Origin: Rhodospirillales bacterium
Lineage (GTDB): Bacteria; Pseudomonadota; Alphaproteobacteria; ATCC43930; CGMCC-115725
NCBI GenBank assembly: GCA_947473305.1
Contig: CANJCB010000008.1
Coordinates: forward strand, 62,001 to 126,000
Length of the DNA: 64,000 bases
Reading direction: 5' to 3'
A program made the translations under genes and the position numbers. Shown one piece after another: positions 8,951 to 19,100 of this stretch; the stretch's first letter is position 1, and each line of letters opens with the position of its first letter. A model generated the notes under the pieces. It saw only the letters and a program-made list of their open reading frames with translations. It made no database searches and had not been told where the DNA came from.

Positions 8951-10006
8951 TCAGGCCTGCAGGAGAGGCGCCGCGCTGCGGGTATCTTCCGCCACGACCC
9001 GGTTCCGCCCCTCGCGCTTGGCGCGATAGAGCGCCTCGTCGGCTCGTTGGATGATCGCCTCCAAGGGCTCGCCGGCGCGATAGAGACCGACACCGACCGA
9101 CACCGTGATCGTCCCATAGTCCTTGCCGCTGTCGCGCCGCACGATCTTGCGCCGCATCAGGGTCGTGCGGATCTGGTCGGCAACCGTGACGGCGTCGGGG
9201 AGCTTCGTCTGGGGCAGGAGGATGACGAATTCCTCGCCGCCGTAGCGCGCCGGCATGTCGCGTCCCTTGACGCAATCCTTCAGCGTGTGCCCGACAAGAC
9301 GCAGCACCTGATCGCCGACCTGATGGCCGAAGGTGTCGTTGAAATGCTTGAAATGATCGATATCGAGGATCAGCAGACACAAGGGCTCGCCGGTCGCCAT
9401 GGCTTCCGCCGTCATATCCCTGAGGTTCTCGTCGAAGGAATGGCGGTTGGGAATCCCGGTCAGCGCGTCGGTGAAGGCTTCATGCCTGACCGCCACGAGA
9501 CGCTGCTTCAATTCCTCTATCTCGCTGGAAGATTGGGTGATCTGCGCCTCCAGCACGCGATTGCGCTCGCTGACGGCCCGGGTCTCTTCGGCGAGATTGG
9601 CGACGATTGTCTTGGCGTTCCGGCTGCCATCCTCGCCATCCAGGCGGATCGAGTAATCATCCAGCTTTTCACCGAAGGCCCGGGTCTCGCCCCCCACGAT
9701 GGCAACGGTCTGCAAAACCTTGTCGACCATACTCTGGAACTGGCCGCCGGCCTCGCTGAGCGCCTTCAACTGCTCGCGGGAATCGAAGAAACGGGTGTAA
9801 AGCTCCTCGTTGAGCTTGGCGGTAAACTCGCGCTTATCGGCGATGATCGCGTCGATCTCGCGGGTCAGCTCGACCCGGAGCTTTGTGGCATAGACATACC
9901 AGACGGCATAGTTATGAGGCGTCGGAGGGATGCCCCTGGTGAGCATGGCCTTCATCGCGACTTCCGCGAGGCCGGCCGATTGCCTGATTTCGTCGGAACT
10001 CGCCAT
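8951..10006 (-). CDS. diguanylate cyclase (GGDEF), cytosolic
   Basis: Predicted to make cyclic di-GMP from two GTP. The 351-residue protein has no membrane segment. It opens with a conserved alphaproteobacterial N-terminal module (RGIPPTPHNYAVWY, residues 25-38), continues through a helical, probably coiled-coil linker (about 45-175) and ends in a GGDEF domain with TDALTGIPNRHSF, DIDHFKHFND and the active-site GGEEF at 256-260. The product-inhibition site normally reads RxxD nine residues before the motif; here it is K247-x-x-D250, so feedback inhibition may be weak. A good promoter lies at 10061-10089. Confidence 0.9.
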   Translation of the reverse strand: MASSDEIRQSAGLAEVAMKAMLTRGIPPTPHNYAVWYVYATKLRVELTREIDAIIADKREFTAKLNEELYTRFFDSREQLKALSEAGGQFQSMVDKVLQTVAIVGGETRAFGEKLDDYSIRLDGEDGSRNAKTIVANLAEETRAVSERNRVLEAQITQSSSEIEELKQRLVAVRHEAFTDALTGIPNRHSFDENLRDMTAEAMATGEPLCLLILDIDHFKHFNDTFGHQVGDQVLRLVGHTLKDCVKGRDMPARYGGEEFVILLPQTKLPDAVTVADQIRTTLMRRKIVRRDSGKDYGTITVSVGVGLYRAGEPLEAIIQRADEALYRAKREGRNRVVAEDTRSAAPLLQA

Positions 10007-10060
10007 GACCCCCCGCGCCCGCCCTGTCGCCCGATCACGCGAGCGCTGTACTCGGGTAGA

Positions 10061-10089
10061 ATTCTAGCCATTAATCATGTTTGCTTCAA
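10061..10089 (-). promoter_or_regulatory. putative promoter of the GGDEF gene
   Basis: On the minus strand TTGAAG (10089-10084) and TAGAAT (10066-10061) have 17-bp spacing, giving a leader of about 50 bases. The -10 element sits in a 10-bp palindrome, TAGAATTCTA (10057-10066). Confidence 0.5.
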
Positions 10090-10136
10090 TCTCCCGGCGC
10101 ACACTACCGCGTGACCTTTGAGGAAAAAGCCGAAGA

Positions 10137-10625
10137 ATGACGATGCCTTTCGAGCCCTATCGGGGGACTGTCGAACCGCAATGGATCGACTACAACGGCC
10201 ATATGAACGTCGCCTATTACGTGCTGCTGTTCGATCGGGCGAGCGACCATTTCCTGGATCGCTTCGACCTTGGCGGGGACTACCGGCGGCGCACCGACCA
10301 TTCGATCTACGTGCTGGAGATGCATGTCCAATACCTGAGGGAAGTGAAGGTCGGCGATCCGCTCGTCATCGAGACCCATCTCGCAGGCGCGGACGCCAAG
10401 CGGATGCATCTGGTTCATAAGATGACCCATGCCCTTGAGGGCTATGTCGCCGCGACTAACGAGATCATGGCGCTCCATGTGGATCTCGCCGGTCCCCGCT
10501 CGGCGCCCTTCCCGCCGGAGACCGCCGCCCGGATCGAAAAGCTGGCCACCGAGCATCGCACGAAGCCGTTACCGATCGAAATCGGGCGCCGGATCGCCCT
10601 GCCAAGCCCAAGCGGCGCTCATTGA
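10137..10625 (+). CDS. hotdog-fold acyl-CoA thioesterase
   Basis: A 162-residue single-domain protein of the 4-hydroxybenzoyl-CoA thioesterase superfamily (4HBT_2 type). The opening VEPQWIDYNGHMNVAYY, with the catalytic-region Asp and the N-G-H-M-N turn, and the following long helix YVLLFDRASDHFLDRF are diagnostic. Related proteins hydrolyse betainyl-CoA or other short acyl-CoAs in carnitine-type catabolism, but nothing here fixes the substrate. It is followed after 98 bases by a peptide ABC importer that may have its own promoter beginning inside this gene's stop region. A second in-frame ATG two codons downstream is an equally plausible start. Confidence 0.82.
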   Translation: MTMPFEPYRGTVEPQWIDYNGHMNVAYYVLLFDRASDHFLDRFDLGGDYRRRTDHSIYVLEMHVQYLREVKVGDPLVIETHLAGADAKRMHLVHKMTHALEGYVAATNEIMALHVDLAGPRSAPFPPETAARIEKLATEHRTKPLPIEIGRRIALPSPSGAH

Positions 10626-10651
10626 CAGCGGCGAAAGGGCAACGGTAGCCT
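10622..10651 (+). promoter_or_regulatory. putative promoter of the dpp-like operon
   Basis: TTGACA (10622-10627), which overlaps the thioesterase stop codon, and TAGCCT (10646-10651) are 18 bp apart. They would give a leader of about 65 bases ahead of the binding-protein gene. Confidence 0.45.
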
Positions 10652-10723
10652 CTTTTCAAGGTCTTGCGGCGCTCCCCGCTGATCGGGAAGCCCGGCTCTG
10701 ACTCTGAAAGATAGGGGGTTTCC

Positions 10724-12313
10724 ATGAGGTACAAGCTTCTCGCGGCGGCATCGGGCCTGGCCTTGCTGCTGGGCGTCGGCGCGGCTTCGGCCAAGACGCT
10801 GGTCTATTGTTCCGAGGGCAGCCCGGAGAACTTCTACCCCGCCATCAACACCACGGGCTCCACCTTTGACGCCTCTTCGCGGCCGATCTACAACCGGCTC
10901 GTCGAATTCCAGATCGGCACCACGAATGTCGGCCCCGGCCTTGCCGAGAGCTGGCAGGCGTCCGACGACGGCCTGACCTTCACCTTCAAGCTCAGGAAAG
11001 GCGTCAAGTGGCAGACCGCCGCGGGCTTCAAGCCCACGCGCGACTTCAATGCCGACGATGTGATCTTCAGCTTCGAGCGCCAATGGAAGCCGGACAATCC
11101 CTTCTTCAAGGTGACGAGCGAGAACCACAGCTACTTCAACGACATGAGCTTCCCGAAGCTCCTGAAATCGATCGAGAAGGTCGACGACCTGACGGTTAAG
11201 TTCACCCTCAACCAGCCCGAAGCGCCCTTCGTCGCCGACCTCGCGATGGACTTCGCCTCGATCCTTTCCAAGGAATACGCCGACCTGATGCTGAAGGCCG
11301 GCACGCCGGAGAAGGTCGACCAGAACCCCGTCGGCACCGGCCCCTTCATGCTGGTTCAGTACCAGAAGGACGCGGTCATCCGTTACAAGGCGCATCCCGA
11401 CTACTTCCTCGGCAAGGCGCAGATCGACGACCTGGTCTATGCGATCACGACCGATGCCTCGGTGCGCCTGCAGAAGCTGCGGGCCAACGAGTGCCACGTC
11501 GCCATTCCCAATACGGCCGACCTCGAGTCGATCCGCAAGGAAGGGAAGCTGCAGCTTCTCGACCAGCCCGGCATGAACATCGCCTATCTGGCATTCCAGG
11601 TGGAGAAGAAGCCCTTCGACGACAAGCGCGTGCGCCAGGCCGTCAACTTGGCCGTCAACAAGAAGGCGATCATCGACGCCGTCTATCTGGGCGCCGGCGT
11701 AGCCGCGACGAACCCGATCCCGCCGGTTCTGTGGTCCTATAACGACGAAGTGAAGGACTATCCCTACGATCCGGACAAGGCGAAGAAGCTTTTGGCCGAA
11801 GCGGGCGTTCCCAACGGCTTCGAAACCGACCTCTGGGCCATGCCGGTGACGCGTCTCTATAATCCGAACGCCAAACGGATCGGCGAGCTCATGCAGGCCG
11901 ATCTCGCCAAGGTGGGGATCAAGGCCGAGATCAAATCCTTCGAATGGGGCGAATACAGGAAACGCGCCCAGGCCGGCGAGCACCAGATGGCTCAGCTGGG
12001 CTGGACCGGCGACAATGGGGATCCCGACAATTTCTTCCGGGTCTTGCTCGGCTGCGATGCCGCCAAGGCGGGAGGCAATATCGCCAAATGGTGCCATAAG
12101 CCCTTCGAGGACCTGATCGTCGAGGCCGTCCGCACCACCGATATGGCCAAGCGGACGGACCTCTACAAGAAAGCCCAGGTCATCTTCAAGGAAGAGGCTC
12201 CCTGGCTGACCATCGCCCATTCGGTCCAATATCTGGCGGCCGCCAAGAATGTCGAAGGCCTGAAGCTGAGCCCCTTCGGCGCTCATATTTTTTACGGCGT
12301 GGATATCAAGTAA
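10724..12313 (+). CDS. dppA: ABC transporter substrate-binding protein, family 5 (DppA-like)
   Basis: Periplasmic dipeptide/oligopeptide-binding protein of 529 residues. It has a clean signal peptide (MRYKLL, a hydrophobic core, cleavage after ASA near residue 22). The mature part begins LVYCSEGSPENFYPAINTTG, and the SBP_bac_5 pattern GLAESWQASDDGLTFTFKLRKG follows. The start has AGGGGG upstream. It heads a five-gene operon with two permeases and two ATPases, so the importer is complete. High similarity of pattern to DppA suggests dipeptides (DppA also binds heme in some bacteria), but the exact substrate is not readable. Confidence 0.9.
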   Translation: MRYKLLAAASGLALLLGVGAASAKTLVYCSEGSPENFYPAINTTGSTFDASSRPIYNRLVEFQIGTTNVGPGLAESWQASDDGLTFTFKLRKGVKWQTAAGFKPTRDFNADDVIFSFERQWKPDNPFFKVTSENHSYFNDMSFPKLLKSIEKVDDLTVKFTLNQPEAPFVADLAMDFASILSKEYADLMLKAGTPEKVDQNPVGTGPFMLVQYQKDAVIRYKAHPDYFLGKAQIDDLVYAITTDASVRLQKLRANECHVAIPNTADLESIRKEGKLQLLDQPGMNIAYLAFQVEKKPFDDKRVRQAVNLAVNKKAIIDAVYLGAGVAATNPIPPVLWSYNDEVKDYPYDPDKAKKLLAEAGVPNGFETDLWAMPVTRLYNPNAKRIGELMQADLAKVGIKAEIKSFEWGEYRKRAQAGEHQMAQLGWTGDNGDPDNFFRVLLGCDAAKAGGNIAKWCHKPFEDLIVEAVRTTDMAKRTDLYKKAQVIFKEEAPWLTIAHSVQYLAAAKNVEGLKLSPFGAHIFYGVDIK

Positions 12314-12337
12314 CGCGAATAAGCGGAGCGAGGCCCC

Positions 12338-13348
12338 GTGCTTCGTTTCGTCCTGACCCGCCTGAGCCTGGTGATCCCGACCTTCGTCGGGGTCACCCTG
12401 CTGGCTTTCCTGCTGATCCATCTCGTGCCGGGCGATCCCATCGAGACGATGGCCGGCGAACGCGGCATCGACCCCGCCCGGCATGCCGCGCTCATGAAGG
12501 AATATGGGCTCGACCAGCCCTGGACGGTGCAATACGGGATCTATCTGCTCCATCTTCTCCACGGCGATCTCGGCAAATCCATGATCACCCATGAGCCGGT
12601 GGTCAGCGAATTCACGACCCTGTTTCCCGCCACCCTGGAACTGTCGCTCTGCGCGGTGCTCTTCGCGATCCTCCTGGGCCTTCCCGCGGGGATGATTGCG
12701 GCGATCCGGCGCAACACCATCTTCGACCACGGCATCATGGGCATTTCGCTCGCCGGCTATTCGATGCCGATCTTCTGGTGGGGCCTGCTCCTCATCCTGC
12801 TTTTTTCCGGCACGCTCGGCTGGACGCCGGTCTCGGGGCGCATATCAGCGCTCTATTTCATCGAGCCGACGACGGGCTTCCTCCTGATCGACAGCCTGCT
12901 ATCCGACGATCCCGGCGCTTTCCGCTCGGCCGTCGCCCATCTCATCCTGCCGACGATCGTGCTGGGCACGGTTCCGCTCGCGATCATCGCGCGGATGACC
13001 CGGTCCTCGATGCTGGAAGTCCTGGGCGAGGACTATATCCGCACCGCGCGCGCCAAGGGCTTGGCGCCGTTCCGGGTGGTCGGCATCCACGCGCTGCGCA
13101 ACGCGCTCATCCCCGTGATCACGATCATCGGGCTCCAGGTGGGGACGCTCTTCGCCGGAGCGATCTTGACCGAGACGATCTTTTCCTGGCCGGGGGTCGG
13201 CAAATGGCTCGTGGACGCCATCGGCCGGCGGGACTACCCGGTTCTCCAAGGCGGCGTCCTGCTGATCGGGACGGTGGTCATGGGGGTTAATCTGGTGGTG
13301 GACCTGCTCTACGGGCTCATCAATCCCCGCATCCGGCATCGGTCCTGA
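12338..13348 (+). CDS. dppB: peptide ABC transporter permease DppB
   Basis: Inner-membrane permease, 336 residues, with six helices. The N-terminus (MLRFVLTRLSLVIPTFVGVTLLAF) and the phrase HLVPGDPIETMAG are classic for DppB/OppB. The EAA loop that docks the ATPase reads DYIRTARAKGLAPFRVVGIHALRNALIPV. GTG start preceded by GGAGCGAGG. It lies 24 bases after dppA and 3 bases before dppC, so co-translation is likely. Confidence 0.93.
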   Translation: MLRFVLTRLSLVIPTFVGVTLLAFLLIHLVPGDPIETMAGERGIDPARHAALMKEYGLDQPWTVQYGIYLLHLLHGDLGKSMITHEPVVSEFTTLFPATLELSLCAVLFAILLGLPAGMIAAIRRNTIFDHGIMGISLAGYSMPIFWWGLLLILLFSGTLGWTPVSGRISALYFIEPTTGFLLIDSLLSDDPGAFRSAVAHLILPTIVLGTVPLAIIARMTRSSMLEVLGEDYIRTARAKGLAPFRVVGIHALRNALIPVITIIGLQVGTLFAGAILTETIFSWPGVGKWLVDAIGRRDYPVLQGGVLLIGTVVMGVNLVVDLLYGLINPRIRHRS

Positions 13349-13351
13349 ACC

Positions 13352-14251
13352 ATGGCCCTCGAGACGGCCGATCCGCCCAAGGCAATCGCCCCACCCCATC
13401 CGCTCCGGGAATTCTGGCATTATTTCCGGGCCAATGGAGGGGCCTTCGCCGGGCTCGTGATCTTCTGCGCGCTGGCGATGCTGGCGCTGTTTCCCGACTT
13501 CTTCGCCCCCCATTCGCCGATCGAGACCCGGCCCGACGCGCTGCTGCGCCCGCCGTTCTGGGAGACCGGCGGGTCGTTCGCCTTTCCGCTCGGCACCGAC
13601 GCCATCGGACGCGACATGCTGTCCCGGCTCATCCATGGGGCCAGGCTTTCGCTCTTCATGGGTGGGACGGTGGTGCTGCTCTCGCTGGCGGCCGGTGTCG
13701 TGCTGGGTCTCGTCGCCGGTTTCGCCCGGGGCATCACCGAGATCGCGATCATGCGATTGATGGATGTCATGCTGACCCTGCCGAGCCTGCTCCTGGCCAT
13801 CGTGATCGTCGCGATCCTCGGCCCCGGCCTCATCAACGCGATCCTCGCGGTGGCTGTCGTGGTCCTGCCTTCCTATGTCCGGCTGACCCGAGCCTCCGTC
13901 ATCTCTGAACTGGCCAAGGACTATGTGACCGCGTCGCGCGTGAGCGGGGCGGGCACCTTGCGGCTCATGTTCTCGACCGTGCTGCCCAATTGCCTGGCGC
14001 CCTTGATCGTCCAGGCCTCGCTCGTTTTCTCGACCGCGATCCTCGACGCCGCGGCGCTCGGTTTCCTCGGTCTCGGCGCTCAGCCGCCTCTGTCGGAATG
14101 GGGCACGATGCTGGCGGATGGACGGGAATTCGTGCTGCGCGCCTGGTGGGTGGTGACCTTCCCCGGCCTGGCGATCCTCGTCACGGTCCTGAGCGTCAAC
14201 CTGATGGGCGACGGGCTGCGCGACGCCCTCGATCCGAAGTTGAAACGCTGA
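13352..14251 (+). CDS. dppC: peptide ABC transporter permease DppC
   Basis: Second inner-membrane permease, 299 residues. It contains the family phrase [22 protein letters not shown] and the EAA loop [24 protein letters not shown], with [16 protein letters not shown] near the C-terminus. It partners DppB to form the translocation pore. The stop codon overlaps the dppD start as TGATG, indicating translational coupling. Confidence 0.93.
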   Translation: MALETADPPKAIAPPHPLREFWHYFRANGGAFAGLVIFCALAMLALFPDFFAPHSPIETRPDALLRPPFWETGGSFAFPLGTDAIGRDMLSRLIHGARLSLFMGGTVVLLSLAAGVVLGLVAGFARGITEIAIMRLMDVMLTLPSLLLAIVIVAILGPGLINAILAVAVVVLPSYVRLTRASVISELAKDYVTASRVSGAGTLRLMFSTVLPNCLAPLIVQASLVFSTAILDAAALGFLGLGAQPPLSEWGTMLADGREFVLRAWWVVTFPGLAILVTVLSVNLMGDGLRDALDPKLKR

Positions 14252-15213
14252 TGGCGCTTCTGGAAATCGAGAATCTCTCGGTCGATTTCCCGACCGCCGG
14301 CGGCGTCATGCATGCGGTGGACGGGCTGTCGCTCCGGCTCGACGAGGGCGAGGTCCTCGGCATCGTCGGGGAATCGGGATCGGGCAAGAGCGTTACGATG
14401 CTCGCCCTCATGGGGCTCGTCGCCTATCCCGGACAAATTCGCGCCGACCGCCTCACCTTCGGCGGCGAAGACCTTCTGGCGCTTTCCCCCGCCCGACGTC
14501 GCCGGCTCCTGGGCAAGGAGGTTGCGATGATCTTCCAGGAGCCGACCACCAGCCTCAATCCCTGTTTCACGGTCGGTTTTCAGCTCCGGGAGACGCTGCG
14601 GATCCACACCGACCTGTTCCGGTCGCAGCGGCGCCAGCGCGCCATCGAGCTTCTGGACCAGGTCGGCATCCCGGAGCCCGACCGCAGGCTCTCCGCCTTC
14701 CCGCATCAGCTGTCCGGCGGAATGAACCAACGGGTGATGATCGCCATGGCCATCGCCTGCAATCCCCGTCTCCTGATCGCCGACGAACCGACCACGGCCC
14801 TGGACGTCACGATACAGGCGCAGATCCTCGACCTTCTGATCGGCCTCCAGCGCGAGCACCGCATGGCCCTCGTGCTCATCACCCACAACATGGGCGTCGT
14901 CGCAGAGACCGCGCAGCGCATCATGGTCATGTATGCGGGTCAGGCGGTCGAACAGCAGCCGGCCGCCGATCTTTTCCGGCAGCCCCGGCATCCCTATACC
15001 GCCGCCTTGCTCGCGGCGCTGCCCGAGCGAAGCGGAGAGGGCCGGCTGGCCACCATCCCCGGCGTTGTCCCAGGTCTCTGGGACCGGCCCAGCGGCTGCC
15101 TCTTCAATCCCCGCTGTTCCTATGCGGACGATCGCTGCCGTGCCGATCAGCCGTCCTTGCGCCCTCACGGAGGCGGCGCGGTGCGGTGCCACTACCCGCT
15201 GGGTGAGCCATGA
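14251..15213 (+). CDS. dppD: peptide ABC transporter ATP-binding protein DppD
   Basis: Cytosolic ATPase, 320 residues. Walker A GESGSGKS near residues 40-47, Q-loop [10 protein letters not shown], signature [14 protein letters not shown], Walker [13 protein letters not shown] and the H-loop ITHNMG are intact. The C-terminal oligopeptide/dipeptide extension has the Cys pattern [16 protein letters not shown], which in DppD/DppF relatives binds an iron-sulfur cluster. The start is fixed by the TGATG overlap with dppC. A longer open frame upstream is a shadow of dppC. Confidence 0.94.
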   Translation: MALLEIENLSVDFPTAGGVMHAVDGLSLRLDEGEVLGIVGESGSGKSVTMLALMGLVAYPGQIRADRLTFGGEDLLALSPARRRRLLGKEVAMIFQEPTTSLNPCFTVGFQLRETLRIHTDLFRSQRRQRAIELLDQVGIPEPDRRLSAFPHQLSGGMNQRVMIAMAIACNPRLLIADEPTTALDVTIQAQILDLLIGLQREHRMALVLITHNMGVVAETAQRIMVMYAGQAVEQQPAADLFRQPRHPYTAALLAALPERSGEGRLATIPGVVPGLWDRPSGCLFNPRCSYADDRCRADQPSLRPHGGGAVRCHYPLGEP

Positions 15214-16172
15214 GCGCCGTCGTCGAGGCCCGCGATCTCACGCGCCATTACAGCATCGGCCGGGGGCTTTTCGCGCAGCCGGCGACACTTCGCGCGGTCG
15301 ATGGGATCAGCTTCACGCTGGAGGCGGGAAAGACGCTCGCCGTGGTGGGAGAATCCGGCTGCGGGAAATCGACCCTGGGCCGGCTCGTCACCCTGATCGA
15401 ACCGGCAAGCTCCGGCACCCTGACCATCGACGGAAGGAATGCCACGAAGCCAGAGGCATCCGAACGCAGCTATCTTCGCCGGACCGTGCAGATCGTCTTC
15501 CAGAATCCCTATGGATCGCTCAACCCGAGAAAGCGGATCGGATCGATCCTGGAAGAACCGCTGCGGATCAATACGGACCTCGACAGCGCGAAGCGGCAGG
15601 CGATAGCACGGGACATGATGGCACGGGTCGGATTGCGGCCCGAGCATTACAGCCGCTATCCCCACATGTTCTCGGGTGGGCAGCGCCAGCGGGTGGCGAT
15701 TGCCCGCGCGCTGATGCTCCGCCCGAAACTCGTGGTCGCGGACGAGCCTGTCTCCGCGCTCGACGTGTCGATCCAGGCCCAGGTCCTCAATCTGCTGACC
15801 GATCTCCAGCAGGAATTCGGCCTGTCCTACCTCTTCATCTCGCACGACCTGGGCGTCGTCCGGCACATGGCCGACGAGGTCATGGTCATGTACCTGGGCC
15901 GCGTCGCGGAACAGGCGCCGAAGCCGCTTCTGTTCCAACGGCCGCTCCACCCCTATACCCAGGCGCTGCTCGCCAGCACGCCCAGCGTCGAACAGGGCCG
16001 GCAGCGCATCGTGCTGAAGGGCGAACTGCCCTCGCCGCTCAATCCGCCCAAGGGCTGCGCCTTCAACACGCGCTGTCCCCATGCGACGGATCACTGCCGC
16101 GCGGAACGGCCCGAGCTCCGCGAGGTGGCGGGCCATCAAGTGGCCTGCCATTACGCGGAACGGTTTGTCTGA
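15210..16172 (+). CDS. dppF: peptide ABC transporter ATP-binding protein DppF
   Basis: Second ATPase of the importer, 320 residues, overlapping dppD by ATGA. Walker [10 protein letters not shown]-loop [12 protein letters not shown], signature [15 protein letters not shown], Walker [13 protein letters not shown] and FISHDLG are complete. The C-terminal cysteine motif [15 protein letters not shown] parallels that of DppD. The gene ends 3 bases before the convergent metH stop, with no room for a dedicated terminator. Confidence 0.94.
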   Translation: MSAVVEARDLTRHYSIGRGLFAQPATLRAVDGISFTLEAGKTLAVVGESGCGKSTLGRLVTLIEPASSGTLTIDGRNATKPEASERSYLRRTVQIVFQNPYGSLNPRKRIGSILEEPLRINTDLDSAKRQAIARDMMARVGLRPEHYSRYPHMFSGGQRQRVAIARALMLRPKLVVADEPVSALDVSIQAQVLNLLTDLQQEFGLSYLFISHDLGVVRHMADEVMVMYLGRVAEQAPKPLLFQRPLHPYTQALLASTPSVEQGRQRIVLKGELPSPLNPPKGCAFNTRCPHATDHCRAERPELREVAGHQVACHYAERFV

Positions 16173-16175
16173 GGT

Positions 16176-19100
16176 TCAGACCGAGAAGTATTTCGCCTGC
16201 GGATGGGTGACGACGATGGCCGAGGTGGATTGCTCCGGATCGAGCTGATCCTCGTCGGTCAGAACGATGCCGATCTTGTCCGCCTGCAGGACCTCCAGAA
16301 GCTGTTTCTGGTCGCCGACATTCGGGCAGGCCGGGTAGCCGAAGGAATAGCGGCTGCCGCGATAGTTCTGGTTCAGCAGGCCTTCCAGATCCCGGGATTC
16401 CTCCGACGCAAAGCCCAATTCGGCGCGGATGCGCTTGTGGAGATATTCCGCCATCGCCTCGGCCATCTCGACAGAGAGCCCATGGAGGTAGAGGTAGTCC
16501 TGATAGCGGTTGTCCGCGAACCATTCCCGCGCCACTTCCGAGGCGCGCTGGCCCATGGTCACGACCTGCAACCCGATCACGTCGCGCTGGTCGTCGCTGA
16601 CATCGCGGAAGAAGTCCGAGATGCAGAGACCGCCGTCCTTGTTCTGGCGCGGGAAGGTGAAGCGGGTGACTTCCCGCTTCCCGTCCTCGTCGAAGAGGAT
16701 CACGTCGTTCCCCTCGGCGGCGCATTTCCAGTAACCATAGGCCGCCTGGGGAACCAGGATGTCCTGCTGAATGACGGCATCGAGCATGCGCTGCAGCACC
16801 GGCTTCAGTTCCCGATGCGCCCAGACCTTGAACTCGTCGAGGCTCTTGCCGCCCTTCCGATAGCCCCATTGGAATTGATAGAGCATGCGCTCGTTGAGGA
16901 AGGGCACGAGCGCCTTGACCGGCACGCGGGCGATGGTCCGGGGCCCCCAGAAGGGCGGCACCGGCACGGGGATGTCCTTCGTCAGCTCCGCGCGCCTGAG
17001 CCGGATCTCTTCCACATCGACGGGGCGCATCGGCTTCGCATCGGCGGCGCGGCCGAGCTTGCGCTTCTCGTTCACCACCCGGCCCTTGCTCTTGGCGCGA
17101 AGTTCCGCGAGATGGCCGTCGAAATTGCCGTTCACCACCTTGTCCATGAGGGCCAGCCCATCGAAGGCGTCCCGCGCATAGGCCACGCGGCCCGAGGCAT
17201 AGGCCTCGACGCAATCCTCCTCCACATAGCGCCGCGTCAGGGCAGCGCCGCCCAGCATCACCGGCAGATGGAACTGCTGCCGCGACATTTCTTCCAGGTT
17301 CTCACGCATCACGACGGTCGATTTGACGAGCAGGCCAGACATGCCGACCGCATCGGCCTTGTGCTCCTGGGCCGCCTGGAGGATCGCGCCAATCGGCTGC
17401 TTGATGCCGAGGTTCACCACCCGATAACCGTTGTTGGTCAGGATGATATCCACGAGGTTCTTGCCGATGTCGTGGACGTCGCCCCGCACCGTGGCGAGCA
17501 CGATGGTGCCCCGCTGCTGGCCGTCGATCTTTTCCATATGCGGTTCGAGCTGCGCGACCGCCGCCTTCATGGTCTCCGCCGACTGAAGCACGAAGGGAAG
17601 CTGCATCTTGCCCGCGCCGAAAAGCTCACCGACCACCTTCATGCCGTCCAAGAGGAAGGTGTTGATGATGTCGAGCGGCTTGTGGCTTTCCATCGCCAGG
17701 GTCAGGTCCTCGGCAAGGCCGATACGGTCGCCATCGACGATCCGCTGCGTCAGCCTGTCCTCGACCTTGGCGGGGCGTTCCTTGACCGCCGTCTTCTCAG
17801 CCTTGCGGTTCTCGAAGAGCGCCAGATAGGCCTGGAGCGGATCGTAGCCCTCGCGGCGGCGGTCGAAGATCAGGTCTTCCGCGATTTCCACCTCGTTGGC
17901 GGGGATCTTGTGGAGCGGCATGATCTTCGAGATATGGACGATGGCGCCGGTTAGCCCGCGCCGCAGGGCGTGGTCCAGGAACACGGAATTCAGCACATGC
18001 CGCGCCGGCGGGTTCAGTCCGAAGGAGATATTGCTGAGCCCCAGGATGATCTGGCACTCCGGCAGCTCTTTCGAGATCCGCTCGATGGCTTCAAGGGTCC
18101 AGAGGCCGAGCTTCCGGTCGTCCTCGTTGCCGGTGCAGATCGTGAAGGTCAAAGGATCGAACATCAGGTCCGAGGCCGGCAGCCCGTGCTTCACGCAGGC
18201 GAAATCATGGAGCCGATGGGCAACCTCGACCTTGCGGTCGACGCCCTTGGCCATGCCCTCTTCGTCGATGGTCAGCGCGATGACCGCCGTACCGAAGCGG
18301 CGGGCGAGTTCCATGCGCTTCTCGGCCGGCTCCTCACCGTCCTCGAAATTGATCGAGTTCAGCACGGCCTTGCCACCATAGAGCTTCAAGGCCGCTTCCA
18401 GGACCGGTAGTTCGGTCGAATCGATCACCAGGGGCGCCGTCACCGAGCCGCGCATCCGCGTCACCGCCTCGGTCATGTCGGCGACCTCGTTGCGGCCGAC
18501 GAAGGCGGTGCAAAGGTCAAGAGTATGGGAGCCCTCGCCGACCTGCTCGCGCGCCATCTCGACGCAGCCGTCCCAGTCCCCGCTCTCCTGGAGCTGGCGG
18601 AACTTGCGCGAGCCGTTGGCATTGCAGCGCTCGCCGATGGAAAGATAGGCATTCTCCTGGCGGAGTGGCACCTGGCCATAGAGCGAGGCGAGCGAAGGCA
18701 CCCAGAAGCGCTTGCGCTCGATGGGAGCGGGCCGCCCTCCCTGCCCCAGCCGCTTCAGCATCTCGTCGAGCGCCCGGATATGGGGCAGATCGGTGCCGCA
18801 GCAGCCACCGATCAAGTTCACCCCATCCTCCAGGATGAAGCGCTCCTGCCATTGGGCAAGTTCGCCCGGGCCCAGGGGATAATGCGTCTTGCCGTCGACC
18901 AGTTCGGGAAGACCCGCATTGGGCTGCACCGAGATCATGCCGGGCCAGTTCTCCGACAGCCACTTGATATGCTCGGCCATCTCCTGGGGACCTGTCGCGC
19001 AATTGATCCCGATCATCGGCACGTCGAGCGCGTTGATGATCGTCGCGGCCGCGGCGATGTCGGCGCCCACCAGCAGGGTGCCGGTTGTCTCCACGGTCAC

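Noticed and set aside
10057-10066. palindrome TAGAATTCTA as an Irr/iron-control element
   Set aside because: It lacks the spaced arms expected for such sites and is better explained as part of the -10 region of the GGDEF promoter.
8267-10114. 615-codon plus-strand open frame over the permease end and the GGDEF gene
   Set aside because: It is antisense to a clear diguanylate cyclase and runs on from a second frame of the permease; composition is typical of GC-rich shadow frames and no domain is readable.
10619-12730. 703-codon minus-strand open frame opposite dppA and dppB
   Set aside because: Fully antisense to two recognisable genes and rich in His/Arg/Gly shadow composition.
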